This document shows, in pieces, positions 9,561 through 17,363 of a DNA stretch of 64,000 bases (within the stretch, counting starts at the first letter, position 1; each line of letters opens with the position of its first letter). Source of the stretch: Acanthopleuribacter pedis (lineage in GTDB: Bacteria; Acidobacteriota; Holophagae; Acanthopleuribacterales; Acanthopleuribacteraceae); contig NZ_JAFREP010000013.1 of NCBI RefSeq assembly GCF_017377855.1, positions 62,001-126,000 of the forward strand. The letters are read 5' to 3'. The notes beneath the pieces were generated by a model, which saw only the letters and a list, made by a program, of their open reading frames with translations, did not search any database and was not told where the DNA came from. The position numbers and the translations under genes are program-made.

Positions 9561-10087
9561 GCGCCGCCAAGCATCGACCACCTGATCCCAAACCAACAGC
9601 CGCCCGGCCCCTTGCCTGGGCGGTTTTGTTGTTTCCGGCCCTTTGCGCGGCGGGCATTTGGCTCAGCTGGGGCTGGGAGCTATTGGGTTTGTACACGGCC
9701 TCGTTGGTGGCGGCGACGCTGCTGCCGGCCCAGTCGGAAATGGTGCTGGTCGGTTTGCACGTAAGCGGCCGGTTCCATCCCGCGCTCTTGGTAGCGGTGG
9801 CGACCTTCGGCAACGTGCTGGGCGCCTGCATCAACTGGCTACTCGGCCGTTATTTGCTTCATTTCCAAGATCGGCGTTGGTTCCCGGTGAAGCAGCAAGC
9901 GTTGGAACGCGCCACCCGACACTACAACCGCTATGGCCTGTGGTCGCTGATGTTGGCCTGGGCGCCGATTATCGGTGATCCACTGACGGTGGTTGCCGGT
10001 TTCCTGCGTACCCCGTTTTGGTTGTTCACCCTGCTGGTATTGATCGGCAAGGGCGGCCGCTACGCGCTGCTGGTGGGTTTGTTTTAA
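9557..10087 (+). CDS. YqaA-family (SNARE-associated/DedA-like) membrane protein
   Basis: The 176-residue product has several hydrophobic helices. The NVLGACINWLLGRY segment and the later WAPIIGDPLTVVAGFLR segment are the conserved re-entrant-loop signatures of the YqaA branch of the DedA/VTT superfamily. I take a TTG at 9557 as start because it overlaps the PilZ stop (TTGA), which suggests translational coupling. The first ATG in this frame comes too late to keep the first membrane helix. VTT-family proteins have been implicated in lipid translocation and membrane homeostasis; the substrate cannot be read from the sequence. Confidence 0.8.
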   Translation: MSAAKHRPPDPKPTAARPLAWAVLLFPALCAAGIWLSWGWELLGLYTASLVAATLLPAQSEMVLVGLHVSGRFHPALLVAVATFGNVLGACINWLLGRYLLHFQDRRWFPVKQQALERATRHYNRYGLWSLMLAWAPIIGDPLTVVAGFLRTPFWLFTLLVLIGKGGRYALLVGLF

Positions 10088-10150
10088 TCGCCCGGCTGCA
10101 AAAGGCCGCCGCAAAAGCGCGACAGCCCGAAGGCAAAGCCGGCCGCGTGT

Positions 10151-10630
10151 TTAATAAGCGATGCCGACGCGGCGGTAGACGAAGTGCATCAGCCAGGCCG
10201 GGCCGATGAGCAGGAATTGCAGATCTTGGAAAAAGGACGGTTTTTTGCCTTCAATTTGGTGGCCGATAAACTGGCCGATCCAGGCAGCGACGAAAATCGC
10301 CAGCGATACCCAGAACAACGGCAACCCCGCTTGCATAATGGCGAAATTACCGCCGAGCACGACGACAATCACGGGGATAAACCCCAAAAAGATGGTTTTC
10401 GACAGAACGAAGTAGTAACCGAGCGCGAAAAGCAGGAACAGGGTAGCCCAGTTAAAAAAAGGATCGAGGGCGGCGGGTAAAATGCCCGCGAAGTAACCGT
10501 GTGGTATGGACCACAACAGGCCGGCCAAGCTAAACACAATCAGGGGCACGCAGACCCAGTGAATGGTTTTGTTGGTTGGATTTTGGTGGCTTTCCCCATA
10601 TTCTTCCAACCAGTGATCGATGGATTTCAT
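10151..10630 (-). CDS. Mpo1-like (DUF962) membrane protein
   Basis: The start ATG at 10630 follows GGGAGG. The protein (159 residues) has an N-terminal YGESHQNPTNKTIHWVCVP motif and a C-terminal IGHQIEGKKPSFFQDLQFL motif flanking about four membrane helices. Both motifs carry the conserved histidines of the DUF962/Mpo1 family. Yeast Mpo1 is an Fe(II)-dependent dioxygenase acting on 2-hydroxy fatty acids. The histidines are retained here, so a related lipid oxidation at the membrane is plausible, although bacterial members are mostly uncharacterised. It is convergent with the YqaA-like gene and looks monocistronic. Confidence 0.82.
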   Translation of the reverse strand: MKSIDHWLEEYGESHQNPTNKTIHWVCVPLIVFSLAGLLWSIPHGYFAGILPAALDPFFNWATLFLLFALGYYFVLSKTIFLGFIPVIVVVLGGNFAIMQAGLPLFWVSLAIFVAAWIGQFIGHQIEGKKPSFFQDLQFLLIGPAWLMHFVYRRVGIAY

Positions 10631-10856
10631 TTGATCCTCCCGAATCGCCGCAACCGCGTCACCACCAAACCCACCTCGCGCAAGCGGGGCGCGATGGGTT
10701 CACCAAACCCGCGTTGCTTGCCTGGCGGCCCTGAGAAGGATCCCCCGGCGAGAAAAACGGGCGAGGACTCGGTCAAACCCGCGGTGGTTTCGACAGACCG
10801 AAAAACGGCGCCGTGACGTTCGGCGAAAATTCAAAGCAACAGTGTGGAGCACGTTA

Positions 10857-11243
10857 ATGCTAGCTTACCTCGCGGGACTTTCCCCTGTCAAAACCGCCTT
10901 ATGGTGTTACCTCATTTGGTACCTAAACGTGCTCAGCCTCTATTTCGATCCCAGTCCCCAAACCTGGATCACGGCACTGGGCATCGCGGCCATTGTCGGC
11001 ACGGCCAACAACCTCAATGCGCTCAGCGGTCGGCAAAACGGGCAAGGCTTCGATCCCTGGATGGGCCTGCGTTTTTTCTTGGCCCCGTTTTGCGTGGCCA
11101 GTTTCGCGGCCATGGTGAAAGGGCGCGGTTTTATTCTGGTATTCCCACCGACGCTTGCCGAAAACCTGCGTGGCCTGATCGGCTGTCTGCTGTTTGTCGC
11201 ACTCGCCCTCGCCGCGCGCCGTTTCCACCCGGCGGAAAGCTAG
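10857..11243 (+). CDS. Small multi-pass membrane protein, function unknown
   Basis: I chose the ATG at 10857 because GTGGAG lies 7 bases upstream; a GTG at 10842 is in frame but overlaps that site. The 128-residue product has about four hydrophobic helices (for example residues 10-28, 40-58, 75-95 and 105-122) and a short C-terminal basic stretch. I recognise no family. The stop codon TAG at 11241-11243 coincides with the left end of a palindromic element. Confidence 0.65.
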   Translation: MLAYLAGLSPVKTALWCYLIWYLNVLSLYFDPSPQTWITALGIAAIVGTANNLNALSGRQNGQGFDPWMGLRFFLAPFCVASFAAMVKGRGFILVFPPTLAENLRGLIGCLLFVALALAARRFHPAES

Positions 11244-11471
11244 CCCCTATTTCTCACAAGGTTTAGACCTAAGAAGCGCGATAACTCGCGGTGATTTTAG
11301 CTAAACCTCTGGGCTGCAACGGTCTGTGAAAATGCTCACCGCACCCAATGGGTGCGCTTCCGCATTTCCCAAACCATTTCGCTCCAGATCTTTAGCCAAA
11401 ATCCCTCGCTCTTATCGCGCTTCTTAGGTTAGAGTTTCTCGCAACGAATCCGCGGAAGAAATGCGGACTAG
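11241..11471. repeat. Palindromic element beginning at the upstream stop codon
   Basis: The element is bounded by CTAG on both sides. The left end CTAGCCCCTATTTCTCAC roughly matches the inverse of the right end. An internal pair CCTAAGAAGCGCGATAA (11268-11284) is perfectly complementary to 11412-11428. The left end lies on the TAG stop codon of the membrane protein gene, as with the better-conserved copies at 60810 and 56399. Apart from 11472-11581, this fills the gap before the next gene. Confidence 0.65.
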
Positions 11472-11581
11472 CCCAACCGCAACAAAGCCGATGCGGGGCA
11501 TCGGCTTTGCTCGGTGAAAAGGGTTGATTTGGTTGAACCGAAAGGGTGCGATTGCATTCATCCGCATCGCACGCTTTGGTT

Positions 11582-12295
11582 TTAAGCGAAGGCGGGCTCG
11601 GTATCCCAACCATTGGGGCGGCCGGGATTGGGTCGCGGAATGGGTCGGCGATGGGTGAATACGGGTTCGGTTTCGGTCAAGCGCGCGACACGGTGTACGT
11701 AATCGCGCAGCATGTCGGCGCGCTCCCATTCACCACATTCGTCAACGCCCCAGGCGATGAAAGGCGCCAGCACGTCAAAACCGGCACGGTACAAAACGTC
11801 TTCCTGCAAGGGTCGCAACATGCAGGAGACCTCGCGTTCACGACCGCCGAAAAGCGGCTCTTGGCTAGGGGTGGTAAACACCAACATCGCACGTTTGCGA
11901 ATGCGGCGTGATTCGCCCCGATGACGACACCATTCACCAACGCGGCAGCGGAATTGGCGCAAGGTGGGGGGCGAAAGGAACCACCAGAGTGGGAATTGGA
12001 ACAGGACCACATCGGCCCAGTCGAACGGATCTACTTGGTTGACTGTTTGTTGCAAGGGATGGCGCAACGTGCGTTCGGAATGAAATGCCTGACGCAAGGG
12101 TTGCTGGTTAAAGGGTTCGGTTTCCAACAAACCGGGAACAAAGCCGCGACGGGGGGGACCCACCATCGCTTCGTCGTGGAAGCTGACGACATGAACTTCA
12201 TGGCCCTGACTGGTCAATAAATCAAGCGCGGTATCTTTCATGCGCTCACTAAATGCAGGCGACTCATGAGGTTCAATAACCATCAATACATTCAT
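11582..12295 (-). CDS. NQO1/MdaB-type flavodoxin-fold NAD(P)H oxidoreductase
   Basis: The start is set at the ATG at 12295 (GGAG 8 bases upstream), which removes 38 unlikely N-terminal residues. The 237-residue product begins with a flavodoxin strand, MNVLMVIEPHESPAFSERMK. It contains ADVVLFQFPLWWFLSPPTL, the highly conserved FMN/FAD-binding and quinone-site segment of the NAD(P)H dehydrogenase (quinone) family. A GGREREVSCMLRPLQEDVL segment and a DVLAPFIAWGVD segment follow the family order. A cytosolic two-electron reductase of quinones or other electrophiles is expected. The central segment after PPTLRQF is more basic and shorter than in typical members, so substrate preference is open. 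Confidence 0.8.
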   Translation of the reverse strand: MNVLMVIEPHESPAFSERMKDTALDLLTSQGHEVHVVSFHDEAMVGPPRRGFVPGLLETEPFNQQPLRQAFHSERTLRHPLQQTVNQVDPFDWADVVLFQFPLWWFLSPPTLRQFRCRVGEWCRHRGESRRIRKRAMLVFTTPSQEPLFGGREREVSCMLRPLQEDVLYRAGFDVLAPFIAWGVDECGEWERADMLRDYVHRVARLTETEPVFTHRRPIPRPNPGRPNGWDTEPAFA

Positions 12296-12772
12296 GGACA
12301 CAACTCCATTTAGCTCCGGCCCAAAGACCGAAGGTTTCGGAACTCTCCTCATCAGTTTAGGTCGTGAAAAGGCGGTAGCATCACCTTGAAAAGAACAGCC
12401 GCGAGGCAAGAGCTCGCGAAACGCGGGGAGATCGGTGTGGGTGGGTCGTACAAGACCGGCAATCTTCTCTTGGACTTCACCGAAGGCGCGGATCGACTTT
12501 TCCAGAACGAAAGGGATCTTCGTTCAACAATGGCGCGGAAAAAAAACCAGCCGTATTTTGGGGGATAAAACCCCGGCGGCCCGCGATCAAGGAAAGGAAA
12601 AGCGACCTAATAGGACTAGGTCGGAGCGACCAATCGGAGAAGAAAATTTAACCACAAATAGAGACTGCCAGAAAATTCGTAGGCACACCGTAAGGGATGT
12701 CACACCACCCCCGGACGAGTCATTGAGCAAAAGAAACGCGTGCAACGTAAAAACTTTGTACCACAAAAATGA
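12296..12772. other. Intergenic region, no feature recognised
   Basis: This stretch lies between the NQO1-like start and the DedA-like stop. I see no credible gene, RNA or strong hairpin. It must contain the promoter of the NQO1-like gene on the minus strand. Confidence 0.5.
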
Positions 12773-13228
12773 TCAACCCGCCATAGCAGCTTGAAGGATC
12801 GCGCCCGCGATGATCCGGAAAATTTCAGCCAAAAGGAGCACAAAGGGAACCCAGAGGGTCACGGCCAGCGCATTGATGCCGAGGAAACGCGCGCGAGACA
12901 TGCCACTTTGGCCGATGATCCCGTTGGCCAAGGTGCGCAGTCCGATCTGGAACCGCAGCACGAACACAAAGAAGCTTGGATAACGTTCCATCCATCCAAA
13001 AATTTTTCCCGCCCTTTTTTCCAGAGCAGGCCAACGTTCCCGTAAGCTTTTCCCATGGCGACGCCCGCATTCAAAAGCGAATGCGTCGTAGAGAAAGGTG
13101 CCCAGCCAGGCCAAGCCGGCAATGCTTGCCCAGTTGAGTTGCAAGGTTTCACGAAACCACACAATGGCAACCAGGCTGATTTCACCCTCAAAAAACGAGC
13201 CGAGAAAAACCAGCAACAAACCCATCAT
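12773..13228 (-). CDS. DedA/VTT-family membrane protein
   Basis: The product has 151 residues starting from the ATG at 13228, with AAAGG 5 bases upstream; GGAGGTG lies further away. Features of the DedA family are the N-terminal GSFFEGEISLVAI (membrane-embedded acidic residues), the central YDAFAFECGRRHGK, and FVLRFQIGLRTLANGIIGQSGMSRARF with the conserved arginines. It is shorter than classical DedA (about 200 residues). These proteins are proposed to move undecaprenyl phosphate or other lipids across the inner membrane. It appears to be transcribed alone. Confidence 0.8.
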   Translation of the reverse strand: MMGLLLVFLGSFFEGEISLVAIVWFRETLQLNWASIAGLAWLGTFLYDAFAFECGRRHGKSLRERWPALEKRAGKIFGWMERYPSFFVFVLRFQIGLRTLANGIIGQSGMSRARFLGINALAVTLWVPFVLLLAEIFRIIAGAILQAAMAG

Positions 13229-13644
13229 CAAGGCCTTTCACCTCCGCGAACATGCAGCAACTCATCATAACGAGGGGAACCCCCTCCTTGCCAGCCTGAT
13301 CACCGGAATCTTTGCCAAGCAACGCTTGGTTAGGGAGAATGGACCAACGAAGCAATCGAGCGAGGCACCCGGCGATGTTTGGTACCGCACGTTGCAGCCC
13401 AATTGATTGCGGACTTTGCCCGCGCGGTTCTTTTAAGTCGGGCTTCGACAGCGACAAAAAAGTGGGTCTTGCCGATGTCGTCACGCTTTGTTTTTGATTA
13501 CAATAAGGTTTCGTGCTTGCTCGTATTCTATTTCATTCACGCCATTGAGCGAACGAGCAAGCAGACGAACATGGAACATCACCGACCACACACCCGCTCC
13601 GCGCGCCGTTCAGGTGCGATTCACCGACACCAACAGGACGCTTC
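13229..13644. other. Divergent intergenic region
   Basis: This is the shared upstream region of the DedA-like gene (minus) and the EAL-HDOD gene (plus). I see no gene with a ribosome site. An AT-rich part around 13480-13550 probably holds the promoter of the downstream regulator. Confidence 0.45.
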
Positions 13645-14856
13645 ATGGAACATTACATCGCCCGGCAACCGATTTTCGACCGTCACCAAAAGGTTTATGC
13701 ATACGAATTACTGTTCCGCAGCGGGCTTGCCAATTATTTCGACGGGAGCAATCAGGACAAGGCCGCCAGCAGTGTCATCGCCGACAGCACGATTCTGTTT
13801 GGCTTCGATACCTTGACCAGCGGCAAACGCGCCTTCCTCAACATGACCAAGGACACCTTGATCAATTACGCGCAGCTCCTCCCCAAAAACCATAGCGTTT
13901 TGGAAATCTTGGAAACGGTCGACCCCGACGACGAGGTGGTTGCCACGGTTAAAAGACTGAAAAACCAAGGCTTTACCATCGCGCTCGACGATTTCATTTA
14001 CAACGAGCGCTGGGAACCGCTGGTGAAATTGGCCGACATCATTAAAATCGATTTCCTTGCAACCACGGTGGCGGAGCGCCAATCGATGGTGACCCGCCTG
14101 AAAGCCCAGGACAAAATGCTGCTGGCTGAGAAGGTCGAGACCCAGGAGGAGCATCAGCAGGCCTTCGACATGGGCTTTGATTTCTTCCAGGGCTACTTTT
14201 TTGAAAAACCGGTTATCCTCACCAAACGCGGCATGGCGGGCAACAAAATCACCAACCTTCAGATCCTCCAACAGATTAATAAGCCGGGGATGGATTACCG
14301 CGAAATTGAAGAGATCATCAAAAAAGATCTGACGCTTTCTTATAAGTTGATGCACTACATCAACTCGGCCTTCTTCGGTTTGCAAACGGAGATTCGTTCG
14401 ATCAAACACGCCTTGGTGTTGATGGGCGAGCGCGAGATTCGCAAATGGGCTACCTTGTTGGCGCTGAGCACGATGAGCGAAGAGAAGCCGCTGGAGTTGA
14501 TGAAAACCGCGGCCACCCGTGCGCGCATGTGTGAATTGATCGCGCGCAAAATCGGGCAGGGCGACAAAAGCGCGGACTACTTTCTGATGGGTTTGTTCTC
14601 GATCATCGACGCCATCATGGACCGCAACTTGGCGGAAATTCTCAAGGACATTCCTCTGGCCCGCGACATTAAAAACGCGTTGATGCGGATCGCGCGTAAC
14701 CCGTTCCGCATGGCCTTGGAAATCACGCTAAATTACGAACGCGGCATTTTTAAAGACATTCCGCGCTGGGCGGCCCGGCTGAAGTTACCGGAGAAAGACA
14801 TCCCCGAGATTTACATGGAAGCGGTGAAATGGGCCCAGGAGATGCAGGCCCAGTAA
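13645..14856 (+). CDS. EAL-HDOD signalling protein (YuxH-like)
   Basis: The product has 403 residues. The N-terminal half is an EAL-like domain starting with IARQPIFDRHQKVYAYELLFRSG. The signature Glu-Ala-Leu reads ELL, and the usual DDFG metal-site region reads DDFIYNERW, so diguanylate phosphodiesterase activity is doubtful. LADIIKIDF retains the lysine strand. The C-terminal half (about residues 195-400) is an HDOD domain with LSYKLMHYINSAFFGL and IRSIKHALVLMGEREIRKW. The EAL-HDOD fusion is a known family whose better-studied members affect motility and biofilm without clear catalysis. The ATG follows AGGA. No partner gene is adjacent. Confidence 0.88.
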   Translation: MEHYIARQPIFDRHQKVYAYELLFRSGLANYFDGSNQDKAASSVIADSTILFGFDTLTSGKRAFLNMTKDTLINYAQLLPKNHSVLEILETVDPDDEVVATVKRLKNQGFTIALDDFIYNERWEPLVKLADIIKIDFLATTVAERQSMVTRLKAQDKMLLAEKVETQEEHQQAFDMGFDFFQGYFFEKPVILTKRGMAGNKITNLQILQQINKPGMDYREIEEIIKKDLTLSYKLMHYINSAFFGLQTEIRSIKHALVLMGEREIRKWATLLALSTMSEEKPLELMKTAATRARMCELIARKIGQGDKSADYFLMGLFSIIDAIMDRNLAEILKDIPLARDIKNALMRIARNPFRMALEITLNYERGIFKDIPRWAARLKLPEKDIPEIYMEAVKWAQEMQAQ

Positions 14857-14880
14857 CCTAGGGTCGATCAAAGGTTCACA

Positions 14881-15104
14881 ATGCGCGGCCGAGCACCGTT
14901 TCGGTGATCGCCATGCGTGGCCGGGCCCCGATCCGGTGAGCACCATGCCAGGCCGCGCCCCGATCCGATCATCACCATGCGTGGCCGCGCCCCGATTCGG
15001 TGATCACCATGCGTGGCCGCGCCCCGATCCGATCATCACCATGCGTGGCCGCGCCCCGATCCGATCATCACCATGCATGGCCGGGCCCCGATCCGGCGCC
15101 CCCC
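14881..15104. repeat. Seven tandem 32-bp repeats
   Basis: Units start at 14881, 14913, 14945, 14977, 15009, 15041 and 15073. Units 5 and 6 are identical, while the outer ones have drifted. Each begins with ATGCGTGGCCGCGCCCCGAT or a close variant and ends with a half that alternates between ATCATCACC and GGTGATCACC types. There are no spacers, so this is a minisatellite and not a CRISPR array. It lies 24 bases after the EAL-HDOD stop codon. Confidence 0.9.
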
Positions 15105-15209
15105 AACGGGGCGCGCACACCGCAATGCGGGGACCATAACTAATTTAAACCGTGAGCCGGAGGCGAACAACCGCTGGTTACGTTGAAAACGTAATGAGAT
15201 TTCAGCCTG

Positions 15210-15240
15210 GGGTAAAGGGTTGTAGAACAACCCTTTACCC
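15210..15240. repeat. Perfect 14-bp-stem hairpin
   Basis: GGGTAAAGGGTTGT and its exact complement are separated by AGA. No T-run follows on either strand, so it is not a standard intrinsic terminator; it may be an RNA-stability or REP-like structure. Confidence 0.6.
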
Positions 15241-15312
15241 TAGGTCCCCGGGGGTTCCCGAAAAGCAGGCGCTGAAGGCGCCGGCACCCCCATCCCAATC
15301 CCAACCCCCACC

Positions 15313-15345
15313 CAAAACAAAAACCCCGCCTTGCGACGGGGTTTT
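15313..15345 (-). terminator. Rho-independent terminator of the secreted-protein gene
   Basis: On the minus strand, AAAACCCCG pairs with CGGGGTTTT and is followed by a T-rich run (TTTTTGTTTT). It lies 24 bases after the stop codon of the gene ending at 15369. Confidence 0.75.
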
Positions 15346-15368
15346 CGTGTTTATGGGGCAAGGTCGTT

Positions 15369-16547
15369 TTAGTTTTGGCGCAGGGTGTAAGGTTTTAGCG
15401 TGATGCGCGCGTTGCCGCTCGCCCCGTTCCAATCGGTGTAAGCGCGGTTCTTTTCGATGGTGTAGTAAACGTCGAGGTAATCGTCGTCGTTGGTGAACCA
15501 ACTCGCGGGCATGGCGCGAATGATCTCACCGGCGAGATCAACCAAACCCGCGTACGGCGCGGTCTCCGGGAAGGTCGCCATCACGCGGGCTACGGCGCTC
15601 ACCAACAAGGCGGCCAATTCCTGGTAGTTGGTGTTGTCGTCTTGTTCCATCAAAACAATGTTGGCGGCTTGGTAACGGTACTGGTCCCAAAAAATCAGAA
15701 TTTGGTTGGGATAGTAGTTTTTTTCGTCGTCGTCGAGGTACGGCATTCCGGTGGCGGTAATGTTGGCTTTCATCTCGGAAGGATGCACACCGTTCACAAT
15801 GGCGTAAACCTCGGCATCACCGGAAATCCACGGCTCTTGGTCGTCCTCCAAGCGGATTTTATCGAGTTTGTGGGTGGCGACGTCGGCCTTACGCGCGGCG
15901 TCCCGGCGAGCCGTCGGTTGTTGTACCCCCGCGGCTTGGAAGGCGTCGTTGAGCAGCGCCAGTCCGGCTTGCAGATCGGCCTTGGCGTCGAGGCCGACAA
16001 TCAAAACGGGTTCTTGGGGCGCAACCGCCGCATCCAACAGGCGGGCGTTGCCGTTTTGGTCAAAAGCCTCAATCGCGGTCCATGTTTGATCGTCGCCGCT
16101 TGGTTCAAAGGCGACCAGCGCGGGCGCGTTGTTTTTGAGCGACAACCCCTCGGGCAAATACAAACGCACTTGCAACAGCTCGGCGACGTAACTGGAGGTG
16201 CCTTTGGCGTTGCGGATTTGCAGGTCGAGTTGGTCGACGTAGGTCGCCAATTCGGCGGCGCGTTTGCCGGGGAACACCTGGGCGTAATCATGGGCAAGGG
16301 TCACCAAAGCCTGGGCGTCGCCGTCATGTTCGATACGGCTCTGAACAAAATCGCGAAAAGCTTCATTTTTTAAGGCGTTGGCCACACGGAACGCCAACTC
16401 GCGTTTGTGACGGTCGAGCTCTTGTAACTGAAAAGCGTGCACACTTAAGGTCGGGTCGTGGTGGGTGGGAACCGGGTGGGAAGCTTGGGCAAGCGCGGGA
16501 ACGAGCATGAAAACAGAACACAAAAGGACGAGCAATAAGCGAAGCAT
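15369..16547 (-). CDS. Secreted protein of unknown function (possibly DUF3103-like)
   Basis: The ATG at 16547 follows AGGAG, and the product (392 residues) starts with a clear signal peptide (MLRLLLVLLCSVFMLVPALA, then QA). The N-terminal third is helical and charged. The middle (about residues 130-200) has strands such as LQVRLYLPEG and ALVAFEPSGDD. The C-terminal half has a very acidic patch, PYLDDDEKNYYPNQI, and then FTNDDDYLDVYYTIEKN, which recalls calcium-binding or C2-like loops. It has some resemblance to the uncharacterised secreted DUF3103 family; I hold that only loosely. It is monocistronic, with its own terminator. Confidence 0.7.
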   Translation of the reverse strand: MLRLLLVLLCSVFMLVPALAQASHPVPTHHDPTLSVHAFQLQELDRHKRELAFRVANALKNEAFRDFVQSRIEHDGDAQALVTLAHDYAQVFPGKRAAELATYVDQLDLQIRNAKGTSSYVAELLQVRLYLPEGLSLKNNAPALVAFEPSGDDQTWTAIEAFDQNGNARLLDAAVAPQEPVLIVGLDAKADLQAGLALLNDAFQAAGVQQPTARRDAARKADVATHKLDKIRLEDDQEPWISGDAEVYAIVNGVHPSEMKANITATGMPYLDDDEKNYYPNQILIFWDQYRYQAANIVLMEQDDNTNYQELAALLVSAVARVMATFPETAPYAGLVDLAGEIIRAMPASWFTNDDDYLDVYYTIEKNRAYTDWNGASGNARITLKPYTLRQN

Positions 16548-17363
16548 CGATCTCTCCTAGAGAATATGAATGGGATCTGCTCGAGGAACGAAGAAAATTA
16601 CGTTATTCATGAAAATAGGCTAAGCGAATGAACAGGCGCTCATTTTAACGAGCCCGAAAAACCTGTCAAGAATCGGTCACCATTACGTAACAAAAAAGTA
16701 AATTCCATCACATTCACCACAACTTCACCGTTGCCTCGCCCGCTGTTCACCCCATTTCCCCAGGGACTTACCAAACGCGCACACAATGGTTCAGTTCATC
16801 ACAAAGCAACATCAACGGGTTTTACGGCGAACCGATGGCGACACACGCCTCGCCAAAGGGGTAATTAGGATCATCAGGTAAATACACACTTCTTGAATTT
16901 TTGCCGCCATGCTTTCTCGTGACCGAGATGGTGCCGCACCAAGACAAGGGGCGAACCGGCACACAGCACGACCCGGCTTCCATTCGCGTTTGCTTGCGCC
17001 GCTTATGCCATTCTAAAAAAACAGGATAGACACCTTCTTCGCCCCTTGGCGGCAGACGGGCTTTCCCGCCACAAAGCGACGGGCGCGTCACGCCCCGCCG
17101 GCCCGCCTTTTTCCCATCACTTTTCCCGCTTAAACAGGGGCTTTTTGAGGTTTCCAAGTCATTTCCGAACCGCTATGATCTGCTGTGATGAGCCACCCAA
17201 CACCCCACGCCAAACCCACACGCATTTACGACCCCCGCAATGATTCCCCGGCATGCCCTTTTTCGGGTCTGCTCGGCATTGATGCCTGTTGGGTATTGGC
17301 GACCACGCTACCCTGTCCCGCCCACGCGTGTCGTTGCGCGAGACATATGTAAGGATGAAGCAA
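16548..17363. other. Divergent intergenic region upstream of the NRPS
   Basis: About 815 bases lie between the secreted-protein gene (minus) and the NRPS (plus). AT-rich sequence at 16560-16720 probably holds the minus-strand promoter. Open frames here lack ribosome sites and family resemblance. Promoter and any operator for the biosynthetic locus should lie here, but I cannot point to a specific site. Confidence 0.45.

Noticed and set aside
14881..15104. CRISPR array
   Set aside because: The 32-bp units are directly joined with no unique spacers and no cas genes are present in the window.
16822..17157. Minus-strand gene of about 111 codons upstream of the NRPS
   Set aside because: No ribosome site or family match, and the amino-acid composition resembles non-coding frames.
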